A DNA stretch of 60,420 nt. Source: Pseudarthrobacter chlorophenolicus (lineage in GTDB: Bacteria; Actinomycetota; Actinomycetes; Actinomycetales; Micrococcaceae). The notes under the pieces are model-generated. The model was given only the letters and a program-made list of their open reading frames with translations, was not told where the DNA came from and did no database searches. The stretch is from the NCBI RefSeq assembly GCF_000962805.1, contig NZ_JZTW01000021.1, forward strand, positions 1-60,420, read 5' to 3'. The number at the start of each line of letters is the position of its first letter. Position 1 is the stretch's first letter. Below, piece by piece: positions 1-7,944 of this stretch. A program made the position numbers and the translations under genes.

Positions 1-29
1 GGCGCTGTATGCGCCGTCGTCGGCCCTTC
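1..29 (-). terminator. Truncated hairpin downstream of fdhA
   Basis: Bases 1-5 (GGCGC) can pair with 11-15 (GCGCC) around a 5-nt loop. Bases 13-29 are identical to the right arm of the hairpin at 4529-4545 (GCCGTCGTCGGCCCTTC). The left arm probably continues beyond the window edge, so this looks like the right half of a terminator that serves the minus-strand fdhA gene ending at 58. There is no clear T-run, as is common for actinobacterial terminators. Confidence 0.45.
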
Positions 30-57
30 CTTTGCTGCGTGGGGCTAAAGCTGTGGC

Positions 58-1269
58 TTAGTTGAGGTAGCCGTTCGGGTTCAGGACATACTTCGTGGCT
101 GCTCCGGCGTCGAACTCTGCGTAACCCCGGGGTGCGTCCTCCAAGGAGATGGCCGTAGCGTTGACGGCCTTGGCAATGTGAATCCGGTCATGCAGGATGG
201 CCATCATCAGCTGCCGGTTGTACTTCATCACCGGGCACTGGCCGGTGGCGAAGGAGAGGGACTTTGCCCAGCCGGTGCCCAGCGAGAGGGACAGGCTGCC
301 CTTCTTGGCGGCCTCTTCCGTGGCGCCGGGATCGCCCGTGACGTAAAGCCCCGGGATGCCCACGGAACCGCCGGCGGTGGTGAGGTCCATCAGCGAATTG
401 AGTACCGTGGCCGGAGCTTCCTGGGCGCCGTGGCCGTGGCCGCGGGCCTCGAAGCCGACGGCGTCGATGCCGGAGTCCACCTCCCGGACGCCGAGGATCT
501 GTTCGATCTGGTCGGCGGGGTCGCCGTTGGCCACGTTGACGGTTTCGCAGCCGAAGGACCGGGCCTGGGCCAGGCGGTCCTCGTTGAGGTCACCGACGAT
601 GACCACCGCGGCACCCAGCAGCTGCGCACTGGCGGCCGCGGCGAGGCCCACGGGTCCCGCTCCGGCAACGTAGACGGTGGAGCCGACGCCGACGCCGGCC
701 GTGACGGCTCCATGGAAACCGGTGGGCAGGATGTCCGAGAGCATGGTCAGGTCCATGATTTTCTCGAGGGCCTGGTCCCGGTCCGGGAAGCGCAGGAGGT
801 TCCAGTCGGCGTAGGGGACCAGGACGTATTCGGCCTGGCCGCCCACCCAACCGCCCATGTCCACGTAGCCATAGGCGGAACCGGGACGGTCCGGGTTAAC
901 GTTCAGGCAGATGCCGGTCTTGCGTTCCTTGCAGTTGCGGCAGCGGCCGCAGGAGATGTTGAAGGGGACGGAGACGATGTCTCCCACCTTGATGAACTCG
1001 ACGTCCGGCCCGGCCTCAATGACTTCACCGGTGATTTCGTGTCCCAGGACCAGGCCGGCCGGAGCCGTGGTGCGGCCGCGGACCATGTGCTGGTCCGAGC
1101 CGCAGATGTTGGTGCTCACGGTGCGCAGGATGACCCCGTGCGGGACCTTCCGGCCAACATTGATGGGGTTGACGCCGGGGCCGGCCTGCAGTTCAAAGGT
1201 GGGGTAGGGGGTGTCGATGATTTCGACGACCCCGGGCTCCTTGTACGCAACGGCTTTGTTACCTGACAT
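58..1269 (-). CDS. fdhA: Glutathione-independent formaldehyde dehydrogenase, zinc-dependent
   Basis: A 403-residue zinc-dependent medium-chain dehydrogenase of the Pseudomonas putida PFDH type, which oxidises formaldehyde to formate with tightly bound NAD. The ligands of the catalytic zinc are visible at Cys56, His77 and Asp179, a constant +10 shift from Cys46/His67/Asp169 of PFDH. The structural zinc cysteines are 107, 110, 113 and 121, and the Rossmann motif GAGPVG lies at 203-208. An AAAGGAG ribosome site precedes the ATG. It is the last gene of gbcA-gbcB-fdhA. Each betaine demethylation by GbcAB releases formaldehyde, so the context fits a detoxifying and energy-yielding role. The family also dismutates other aldehydes, so the substrate is inferred from similarity and context. 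Confidence 0.92.
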   Translation of the reverse strand: MSGNKAVAYKEPGVVEIIDTPYPTFELQAGPGVNPINVGRKVPHGVILRTVSTNICGSDQHMVRGRTTAPAGLVLGHEITGEVIEAGPDVEFIKVGDIVSVPFNISCGRCRNCKERKTGICLNVNPDRPGSAYGYVDMGGWVGGQAEYVLVPYADWNLLRFPDRDQALEKIMDLTMLSDILPTGFHGAVTAGVGVGSTVYVAGAGPVGLAAAASAQLLGAAVVIVGDLNEDRLAQARSFGCETVNVANGDPADQIEQILGVREVDSGIDAVGFEARGHGHGAQEAPATVLNSLMDLTTAGGSVGIPGLYVTGDPGATEEAAKKGSLSLSLGTGWAKSLSFATGQCPVMKYNRQLMMAILHDRIHIAKAVNATAISLEDAPRGYAEFDAGAATKYVLNPNGYLN

Positions 1270-1300
1270 GGGCGTTCTCCTTTGGTTGGTGTTCCGATTG

Positions 1301-1342
1301 CCACGGAAGGCCTGACGCTTGGTTGCATCAGACCTTCCGTGG
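1301..1342 (-). terminator. Hairpin between gbcB and fdhA
   Basis: A 15-bp inverted repeat with one mismatch: CCACGGAAGGCCTGA at 1301-1315 and TCAGACCTTCCGTGG at 1328-1342, with a 12-nt loop. It lies in the 135-bp gap between gbcB and fdhA. No T-run follows on the minus strand, so it may be a partial terminator or an mRNA-stability or processing hairpin that sets fdhA levels apart from gbcAB, rather than a full stop. Confidence 0.5.
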
Positions 1343-1404
1343 GACAGCTATTGACAGTTTTGGTGCAGCGGGTCGGGTTCAGTCGTTGATGCCGCAGCGG
1401 GTGG

Positions 1405-2811
1405 CTACGCGTCGATGACCATGTCCGTGCGGGCGGTGGAACAGCAGGGCAGGAACTTGCCGGCGTCGATTTCCCGCTTGCGGATTCCACCCTGGTGGTT
1501 CATGTCCACCTCACCGGACAGCTTGACCACCTTGCAGGAACCGCACATGCCCTCCTTGCAGTTGGCGCCGATCCGGACACCCGCACGCTGTGCCACCTCG
1601 AGGATGGGGAGCTCCGGGTCGATCCGCACATTGATGCCGGTGCGCATGAATGACAGCGTGAGGCTGCCGGTTCCCACGGTGTCGAAGCTGGACGCGTCGG
1701 GAGCGCTGGTTTCCGGCGCGGTGCCGGTGGTCTCTGCGGCCGGAGCATCCGGGTCCACCGCTTCAAGCGGCATGCCGCTGGCCTCCAGCGTGCCATCCTC
1801 GTCGTAGCCCGGCTCGTACATGCCGAACGCCGCAGGCTGGCTTTCGTAGTAGTCCTCGGCGGAATCGGCGATCTCCTCGGCGATTTCTTCGGCAATGTCC
1901 GCTGCCAGCGCCAGCTCCGCCTGGTACTCCAGGAGGGTCTGCCGGTCACCCGAGAAGAACTCCATGTAGATAGAGGTATCGTCGACGCCCACCTTCTTGA
2001 GCAGCTCGGTAGCGGTGTTCAGGTAACCCTCCGGGCCGCAGGCGTAGACCTGCCGGCCGTTGGCGTCGGGAGCCACCTCGTCGATCATCGCCGCGGACAA
2101 CCGTCCCTTGAACCCCTCCCATTCCTCGGGCAGGCCGCGGTCACCCAGGGCGTAGAAGACCTTGACGCGCGAGTCCACGGACGCGATATAGGCCAGCTCC
2201 TTGTGGAAGGCAAAGCCTCCGGCTTCCGCACCGTGGTAGAGGACCACCACGTCAGCGGTCCCGGGCAGGTCGTGAATGGTCCGCAGCATCGACATGATCG
2301 GTGTGATGCCCGCGCCGGCCGCCAGGAAAAGGTACCGTGCGCGCCGGTCCGCATCAGGCAGGTGGAACGCGCCCACGGGGCCCAGCATGTCCAGGACCGT
2401 GCCGGGCCTGACGTTCTCATGCACCCACGGTGAAACCAGTCCGCCGGCGTCCTTCTTGACGGTGACGCTGAAGGTCCAGGGTTCCGTGGGTGAACTGGAC
2501 AGCGAGTAGCTGCGGTCCACCGGTTCCTGGTCGTCGCCGTTCACGGGGAAGGCAATGTTCACGTACTGGCCCGCGCGGAACGCCAGGGGAGCCCCGTCGC
2601 AGCGGCGGAACACGAACGTCATCATGCCGCCCGCTTCGGGAACGGTCTCGACGCATTCGGCCATGAACTCCTGAGGATGCCACGGACCCAGGGCCTTGGC
2701 TGCGCTGGCGGGTCCCTCGAGGCTGCCCATGACCCGGTTCCACGGCATCTCCAGGCCGCGGATACGCTGCGGCTCCTGGGTTGCCGCCGTCTCAGTGAGG
2801 AGCTCAATCAT
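1405..2811 (-). CDS. gbcB: Glycine betaine monooxygenase reductase subunit (FNR plus 2Fe-2S)
   Basis: The electron-transfer partner of the Rieske oxygenase GbcA: it passes electrons from NAD(P)H through FAD and a 2Fe-2S cluster. In the 468 residues one sees an FAD-binding RSYSLSS at 100-106, the NAD-site GAGIT at 166-170 and CGPEGY at 258-263, then a C-terminal plant-type ferredoxin domain with cluster cysteines 418, 423, 426 and 456 (or 457). Residues about 292-383 form an acidic Ala/Glu/Pro-rich linker between reductase and ferredoxin, which makes the protein about 100 residues longer than I recall for pseudomonad GbcB. Its ATG overlaps the gbcA stop by 4 bp (ATGA), so the two are translationally coupled, as expected for a two-component enzyme. 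Confidence 0.88.
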   Translation of the reverse strand: MIELLTETAATQEPQRIRGLEMPWNRVMGSLEGPASAAKALGPWHPQEFMAECVETVPEAGGMMTFVFRRCDGAPLAFRAGQYVNIAFPVNGDDQEPVDRSYSLSSSPTEPWTFSVTVKKDAGGLVSPWVHENVRPGTVLDMLGPVGAFHLPDADRRARYLFLAAGAGITPIMSMLRTIHDLPGTADVVVLYHGAEAGGFAFHKELAYIASVDSRVKVFYALGDRGLPEEWEGFKGRLSAAMIDEVAPDANGRQVYACGPEGYLNTATELLKKVGVDDTSIYMEFFSGDRQTLLEYQAELALAADIAEEIAEEIADSAEDYYESQPAAFGMYEPGYDEDGTLEASGMPLEAVDPDAPAAETTGTAPETSAPDASSFDTVGTGSLTLSFMRTGINVRIDPELPILEVAQRAGVRIGANCKEGMCGSCKVVKLSGEVDMNHQGGIRKREIDAGKFLPCCSTARTDMVIDA

Positions 2812-4112
2812 GCCAAGTGCTCCTGCACCCGCTGCGTGTACCAGTTGATGAAGGCCTCAACCTGGTATTCGCTCTTCATGTACGGGCCGGGCTCGTAGGC
2901 GGGGCTGGCCGCACCCTGCTGGCAGAGTTCCACGAACGCCTTGTCCTGGATGTTGGTCTGCTCCCAGGTGTAGGTCAGCTTCTCACGGTCGTAGTCGACG
3001 CCTTCCACGGCGTCGTCAGCTACCAGCCAGGTGGTGCGGACCAGGGTCTGGTGTTCGTTGATGGGGAAGACGCCGAACGTGATCACGTGGTCGCTCTGAA
3101 AGTGGAACCAGCTGTTGGGCTGCAGGTGCATGGAGCAGCGGCCCAGGCGGAAGTCCCGCAGGTCGCCGAGCAGCTTCTTGGAGAGCCGGCGCCCATCGGC
3201 CGAGAAGGATTCGCCTTCTCCGTCAAGGGATTCCCGCGAGATCCGGATGCCCGCGATGCGGGTGTCCAGTTCCTCAACCACCTCGTAGGGGAGGCCGTAG
3301 CGGCGGCACCGCTCCTCGAGCGAGGACTGCGCTTCCTTGTTGCGTTCCCAGACCTCCTCGAGGTGGGTGGGGATCAGGCCTTCCGTCAGGCCCCAGGTGG
3401 GGAAGAGGGAGCAGGCGAGTTCCGGGTGCCCGTCGCAGTGGTAGCACTCACGGTTGTTCTCCATGACGAGCTTCCAGTTGCCCTCTTCGATGATGTTCTG
3501 CTGGTAGGCAATCTTCGTCTTGGACAGGTCGTGCGGGGCGAGGTAGGGCTCGAAGATCTTCGAGGTCTCATCGAAGTCTGTGGGCGGTTCGTCAGCGATG
3601 CAGACGAAGATGAGGCCGGCAACCTCGCGGCTGTGGGCCTTCTTGAGGGCGAAGCAGTTCTTGTCGAACTTGGCCTCGCCGGGGGCGGAGGCGTGGATCA
3701 GGTTGCCCTCGGGGGAGTAGGTCCAGGAGTGGTAGCCGCAGACCAGGTTTCCGGTGGAACCGGTGGCTTCGGTCAGGACGCGGGCGCCGCGGTGGCGGCA
3801 CACGTTGTGCAGGACGTTGACGCCGCCGTCATCGTTGCGCAGCACGATCAGGGAGTAGGGGCCGTAGTCGACGGTGATGTAGTCGCCTGGCTCGGGCAGC
3901 TCGGCAACGCTGCCGGCAAAGATCCAGTGCTGGCCGAAGATGGCCTCCATGTCGATCTTGAAGATCGTCGGGTCAGTGTAGAAGGGGGCGTCGAGGGAGT
4001 AGCCCGTGCGCCGGAACTCGAACAGCGCAGCGATCTCTGCCTGCTGCTCTGCAGGCAGCGATGAAGCGAGTTTTCCGCGTGTGTTGAGGGGCACGTTCAC
4101 TGGAGCAGTCAT
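2808..4112 (-). CDS. gbcA: Glycine betaine monooxygenase, Rieske oxygenase subunit
   Basis: Catalytic Rieske non-haem iron oxygenase that demethylates glycine betaine to dimethylglycine and formaldehyde. From the start chosen here (434 residues) the Rieske cluster ligands are Cys105-x-His107 and Cys125-x-x-His128. The mononuclear iron region contains ENNRECYHCDGH with His225 and His229. The frame is open 22 codons further upstream, but the ATG at 4112 has a strong GGGAGG site 6 bases before it and gives the usual GbcA length, so I prefer it. It is followed by gbcB with a 4-bp overlap. Stachydrine and carnitine oxygenases are close relatives. Betaine is preferred here because choline oxidase and betaine aldehyde dehydrogenase lie just upstream. 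Confidence 0.88.
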   Translation of the reverse strand: MTAPVNVPLNTRGKLASSLPAEQQAEIAALFEFRRTGYSLDAPFYTDPTIFKIDMEAIFGQHWIFAGSVAELPEPGDYITVDYGPYSLIVLRNDDGGVNVLHNVCRHRGARVLTEATGSTGNLVCGYHSWTYSPEGNLIHASAPGEAKFDKNCFALKKAHSREVAGLIFVCIADEPPTDFDETSKIFEPYLAPHDLSKTKIAYQQNIIEEGNWKLVMENNRECYHCDGHPELACSLFPTWGLTEGLIPTHLEEVWERNKEAQSSLEERCRRYGLPYEVVEELDTRIAGIRISRESLDGEGESFSADGRRLSKKLLGDLRDFRLGRCSMHLQPNSWFHFQSDHVITFGVFPINEHQTLVRTTWLVADDAVEGVDYDREKLTYTWEQTNIQDKAFVELCQQGAASPAYEPGPYMKSEYQVEAFINWYTQRVQEHLA

Positions 4113-4294
4113 TTTTTCCTCCCGGGAGGCTGGGTAAGTATGCGGTTGGTGGGGAGACTTTGGAGTTGGTGGAGACAACTCGCGGTGTCGGGAATGTCGC
4201 CGTTACGCGGTGGGGGAGGATCGATGCGGAAGAAGGCCCGGCGTACGGATTGAGCTTGTGGCAAGCATCTCCATGTTTGGGTCCTTCCGTATGC

Positions 4295-4324
4295 GTCTTA
4301 CGCAACAACAATCATGATGTGCAA
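4295..4324 (-). promoter_or_regulatory. Possible promoter for gbcA-gbcB-fdhA
   Basis: On the minus strand TTGCAC (4319-4324) and TAAGAC (4295-4300) are separated by 18 bp, a plausible housekeeping promoter about 180 bp before gbcA. The gap 4113-4577 otherwise holds the hairpin at 4503-4545 and an inverted pair TGTCAAG/CTTGACA at 4349-4355 and 4391-4397 that could bind a regulator. No gene is credible in this gap. Confidence 0.3.
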
Positions 4325-4502
4325 CAGCGTGACGTATGCCACGCCGACTGTCAAGTAGTTACAAATGCATGGCGGGGGCCACAGAAATGTCTTGACATCG
4401 TGGTGCGTCGCGCCGCCGCGGCCTGGCGGTGGATTGGCCCGCCGGGCGCCGGTGGGTCAGCGTCAAAAAGCCTCGAAATCCGTCCCGCAGGCGGGCAGCA
4501 CG

Positions 4503-4545
4503 GAAGGGCCGACGACGGCCTGGCGAGTGCCGTCGTCGGCCCTTC
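4503..4545 (-). terminator. Terminator of the choline/betaine permease gene
   Basis: A perfect 17-bp stem: GAAGGGCCGACGACGGC at 4503-4519 and its complement at 4529-4545, with a 9-nt loop. It lies 33 bp after the stop of the permease and lacks a T-run. Its right arm is repeated at 13-29 downstream of fdhA. Confidence 0.65.
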
Positions 4546-4577
4546 AAAGTGCGTTGTGCAGCAGGCGGTGGTGCCAC

Positions 4578-6191
4578 CTAGGGCACCTTTGCCGGGACGG
4601 CCTCCTCCTTAGCCGGGGCGGCACCCAGTACGGCGTCATGGGCCGGGCCTGCGGACGGGTGGGCCGCCACCGCGGCGGCGTGCTCGGCCAGCACGCCCGT
4701 CTGGTGCCTGATCTTCAGCCGGTACAGGAGGGCCCCGCCGCCGGTCACTGCAGCAACGAAGAGGACCCCGCCCCACTGGAGGTACCACTCGAAGGGCGGC
4801 ACCGAGTTGTAGATCTCCGGCCGCGGCCAGATCAGGTTTACGGTCATGGCGCCACCCCACAGGACCGCGAGGATGTTCACCGGCAGTCCCCACTTGCCCA
4901 TGCAGAACCCTGGCTCGGCGCCGTCGGCATCGGCCAGCGGCCACTTCTTCAGGAGCCGCTTGCGCAGCAGGGGCACCGTCACCAGGAGGTAGGACAGGTA
5001 GATCAGCACGATGCTGATGCTGGACAGGATGGTGAAGATGGCCGGCTGCATCACGTTGATGAGCAGCGGAAGAACCGCAAGGATGCCGATGACAATGGCG
5101 GCCACGGTGGGGGTGCGGCGGACGGGGTCAACCTTGCTGAGTTGCCGGCTGAACGGCAGGTTGTTGTCCCGGGCCATGGCAAACATCATCCGGATTGCGG
5201 CCGCGTGGACGGCCAGGGTGCACACCACCACCGCCACCACGATGCATGCCAGGAACGCCTTGCCGAACGGTCCGCCCAGGACACTGAGCACGATGTACTG
5301 CAAGCCTCCGTCGGCCGCTCCCACCTTGGGGTCGGCCAGGTCCGGGGCCGCAAGGATGCCGAACAGCAGGATCAGGCCGCCCAGAAGGAATGACGCCGTG
5401 ACCGCCCGGAGGATGGCCTTCGGTGCCGTTTTCTTGGGGTCCTTGGTCTCCTCGCCCAGCGAGCTCGCGGTGTCGAAGCCGTACATGACGTAGCCGGAGG
5501 CCATGGCCCCGATCAGGAAGACCCCGAAGAAGCCGAGGTCATGCCCTTCGCCGAAGCCCGCCGTATCGAAAAAGACCTCCGGGCCGCGCACCACATGCCA
5601 GCCGAGGGCCAGGATCAGCAGCACCGCCGCCACCAGCTCCACAAAGACGCCGATGCTGTTGATCCGCGTCATGAGCTTCACGCCGAAGGCGTTGATCAGG
5701 GTGGAGATGGTGATCATGATGGTGGCCAGCACCACGCCGTTCATGGCGAAGTCGTACGGGCCTGTACCGTCGCCGACGAACTGGAAGCCGGACCAGAGCT
5801 GCGGCAGCGTGATCTGCAGCGCCAGCGCCACCGATCCCAACGCCATGATGGATGAGAGCAGCAGCAACCAGCCGGCCAGCCAGGAGGAGGTCCCGGACGC
5901 CAGCCGCTTGGCCCAGTTGTAGACGGAACCGGCCACCGGGTAGCGGCCGGCCAGTTCGGCGAAACAGAGGGCCACCATCAGCTGGCCCACGAACACGATG
6001 GGCCAGGACCAGGCATACGCCGGGCCGGCCATGGAAAAGCCGAAGTAGAACAGCTGGAAAACACCGGTGAGGATGGAGATGTAGCTGACACCTGCCGCGA
6101 AGCTGGCAAACTTGCCGATGCTTCGGTCCAGCGTCTGGGTGTAGCCGAATTCGTCCATGCCGCTTGAATCAATACTCTTGCTGGGTTCCAT
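4578..6191 (-). CDS. APC-family permease, probable choline/betaine or amine uptake
   Basis: A 537-residue polytopic membrane protein of the amino acid/polyamine/organocation superfamily (AA_permease_2 type, about 12 helices). The internal GFDTASSLGEETKDP stretch is typical of the eukaryotic-like amine and GABA permease branch. The frame continues 63 codons upstream, but only the ATG at 6191 has a ribosome site (AGGAG), and the upstream residues are Pro/Arg-rich and unlike a membrane protein. It lies 112 bp after codA on the same strand and before gbcAB, so uptake of choline or betaine is the likely role. That substrate comes from context only. APC carriers are not the classical BCCT choline transporters. 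Confidence 0.75.
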   Translation of the reverse strand: MEPSKSIDSSGMDEFGYTQTLDRSIGKFASFAAGVSYISILTGVFQLFYFGFSMAGPAYAWSWPIVFVGQLMVALCFAELAGRYPVAGSVYNWAKRLASGTSSWLAGWLLLLSSIMALGSVALALQITLPQLWSGFQFVGDGTGPYDFAMNGVVLATIMITISTLINAFGVKLMTRINSIGVFVELVAAVLLILALGWHVVRGPEVFFDTAGFGEGHDLGFFGVFLIGAMASGYVMYGFDTASSLGEETKDPKKTAPKAILRAVTASFLLGGLILLFGILAAPDLADPKVGAADGGLQYIVLSVLGGPFGKAFLACIVVAVVVCTLAVHAAAIRMMFAMARDNNLPFSRQLSKVDPVRRTPTVAAIVIGILAVLPLLINVMQPAIFTILSSISIVLIYLSYLLVTVPLLRKRLLKKWPLADADGAEPGFCMGKWGLPVNILAVLWGGAMTVNLIWPRPEIYNSVPPFEWYLQWGGVLFVAAVTGGGALLYRLKIRHQTGVLAEHAAAVAAHPSAGPAHDAVLGAAPAKEEAVPAKVP

Positions 6192-6303
6192 ATGGACTCC
6201 TAGATCAGAAAGCACGATGGGAACGGCCGCCCTGGGGTGCGGCGGGATAAACGTTCTGCGGGGGGCCGGCGCTGTTGGGAACGCCGCCCCCTTTTCCTGC
6301 CGC

Positions 6304-7944
6304 TTAGGCGAAGGACGTGGTGAGCTCCTTCTCTTCCAGTGCGTCAGCTCCGGCATAGTCCGCCTTGATGAGATCGGCACAGCGCTCGCCGATCATCATG
6401 ACGGTGATGTTGGGGTTGACCGTGACGTGCTCGGGCATGACAGAGGCATCGGCGACCCGGAGGCCGGTGACCCCCTTGACCCGCAGACGGGCATCCAAAG
6501 GTGACATGCCGTCGTCGTCCGCTCCCATGCGGACGGTGCCCACCGGGTGGTAGACGGTGTTGTGGGTCTTGCGGATATAGTCCTGCAGCTCCTCGTCCGT
6601 CTGCGCCCCGACGCCCGGCGAGAGCTCCCGGCCGGTCCATTCCGCCATGGCGGGCTGGGCAGCGATCTCGCGGGCCTTACGAATGCCGGCCACCATCACG
6701 CGCATATCGTGGCCCTCGGGATCGGTGAAGTATCGCGGATCCACCATGGGCTTGTCACGGAAGTCGCGGCTGCGCAGCCGGACCGTACCCCGGGAGCGGG
6801 CGTGCGTGACGTTCGGGGTGAGGCTGAAGCCGTTCTCCGTGGTGGGGTAGCCATACCGCAGCGTGTTCATGTCGAACGGAACCGAGCCGTAGTGCATCAT
6901 CAGGTCCGGGCGGTCCAGGCCGTCCTCGGTGGGCGTGAAAATGCCGATCTCCCACCACTGCGTGGACGTCTCCACCATGGGCTGCTTCGCCTCGAACTGC
7001 ACCACGCCCTCGGGGTGGTCCTGCAGGTTCTCACCGACGCCGGGGGAGTCCACCAGGACCTCGATGCCGTGTGCGGCGAGGTGGTCTGCCGGGCCGATGC
7101 CGGAGAGCATGAGCAGCTTGGGGGAGTCGATGGCGCCGGTGGACACAATGACTTCCCGGTGGGCGGTGATCCGGTGCGTCCGGCCGAACGCCCCGTCCAC
7201 CACGTCCACGCCGGTGCAGCGCCTGTCCGCGTCGATCACCAGCTGGCGGGCGCGCAGGCCGGTCAGCAGGGTGAAGTTGGGGCGGTCCACGATCGGGTGG
7301 ATGTAGGACACCGAACTGGAGGAGCGGGTTCCGTCCGCCCGGCGGTTGATCTGGAAGAAGTTGGCGCCGTTGACCACGGTGGCGCCGGTGTTGAACTTCG
7401 CCCGGGGGATGCCCGCCTGCTCACAGGCGTCCAGGAGCGCGACGCCGGAAGGATCCGCCGGGGGCACGTTCATCAGGTGCACGGGGCCGGAGTCGCCGTG
7501 GTGGGGTGCGTCCGGGCCGGCGTCCTCATTGGTCTCCAGCCGCTTGTACAGCGGCCAGGCGTTGGCGGCGTTCCAGCCGGCGGCGCCGTACTTGGACTCC
7601 CATTCGTCGATGTCCTCGCGCGGGGCCCAGAAGGCGATGCAGGAGTTGTGGCTGGAGCAGCCGCCCATCACCTTGGCGCGGGCGTGCCGCATGAAGGAGT
7701 TGCCGTTCTCCTGAGGCTCGATGGGGTAGTCCCAGTCGTACCCGGATTCCAGCAGCTCCATCCAGCGGTCCAGCTGCAGGATCTCGGGGATGTTCCGGTC
7801 GTCCGGGCCCGCCTCGACGAGGGCCACGGTCACGTCCGGATCCTCGCTGAGCCGGGCGGCGACGGCGGCCCCGGCGGACCCGCCGCCGATCACCACGTAG
7901 TCGAACGCGCGGTCGCTAAGGTCATCGATGTTGTCGTAGTGCAT
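6304..7944 (-). CDS. codA: Choline oxidase (GMC flavoprotein)
   Basis: FAD enzyme that oxidises choline to betaine aldehyde and on to glycine betaine with oxygen, producing hydrogen peroxide. It has 546 residues, the same length as A. globiformis choline oxidase, with the known active-site residues at the same numbers: His99 (covalent FAD attachment), Ser101, Glu312, Trp331, His351, Val464, His466 and Asn510. The ADP-binding motif GGGSAG is at 20-25. Automated annotation would often call this choline dehydrogenase BetA; the residue match argues for the oxidase. The start codon abuts the betB stop, and its AGGAG site lies inside the end of betB, so translation is coupled. The symbol is also used for cytosine deaminase elsewhere, which is unrelated. 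Confidence 0.93.
   Translation of the reverse strand: MHYDNIDDLSDRAFDYVVIGGGSAGAAVAARLSEDPDVTVALVEAGPDDRNIPEILQLDRWMELLESGYDWDYPIEPQENGNSFMRHARAKVMGGCSSHNSCIAFWAPREDIDEWESKYGAAGWNAANAWPLYKRLETNEDAGPDAPHHGDSGPVHLMNVPPADPSGVALLDACEQAGIPRAKFNTGATVVNGANFFQINRRADGTRSSSSVSYIHPIVDRPNFTLLTGLRARQLVIDADRRCTGVDVVDGAFGRTHRITAHREVIVSTGAIDSPKLLMLSGIGPADHLAAHGIEVLVDSPGVGENLQDHPEGVVQFEAKQPMVETSTQWWEIGIFTPTEDGLDRPDLMMHYGSVPFDMNTLRYGYPTTENGFSLTPNVTHARSRGTVRLRSRDFRDKPMVDPRYFTDPEGHDMRVMVAGIRKAREIAAQPAMAEWTGRELSPGVGAQTDEELQDYIRKTHNTVYHPVGTVRMGADDDGMSPLDARLRVKGVTGLRVADASVMPEHVTVNPNITVMMIGERCADLIKADYAGADALEEKELTTSFA

Noticed and set aside
4160..4612. Plus-strand frame in the gbcA-permease gap
   Set aside because: It runs through the terminator hairpin and into the antisense of the permease gene; no motif or ribosome site.
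6262..6300. GC-rich hairpin followed by TTTT between codA and the permease
   Set aside because: The T-run is on the plus-strand side, whereas both flanking genes are on the minus strand, so it is not a terminator for them.
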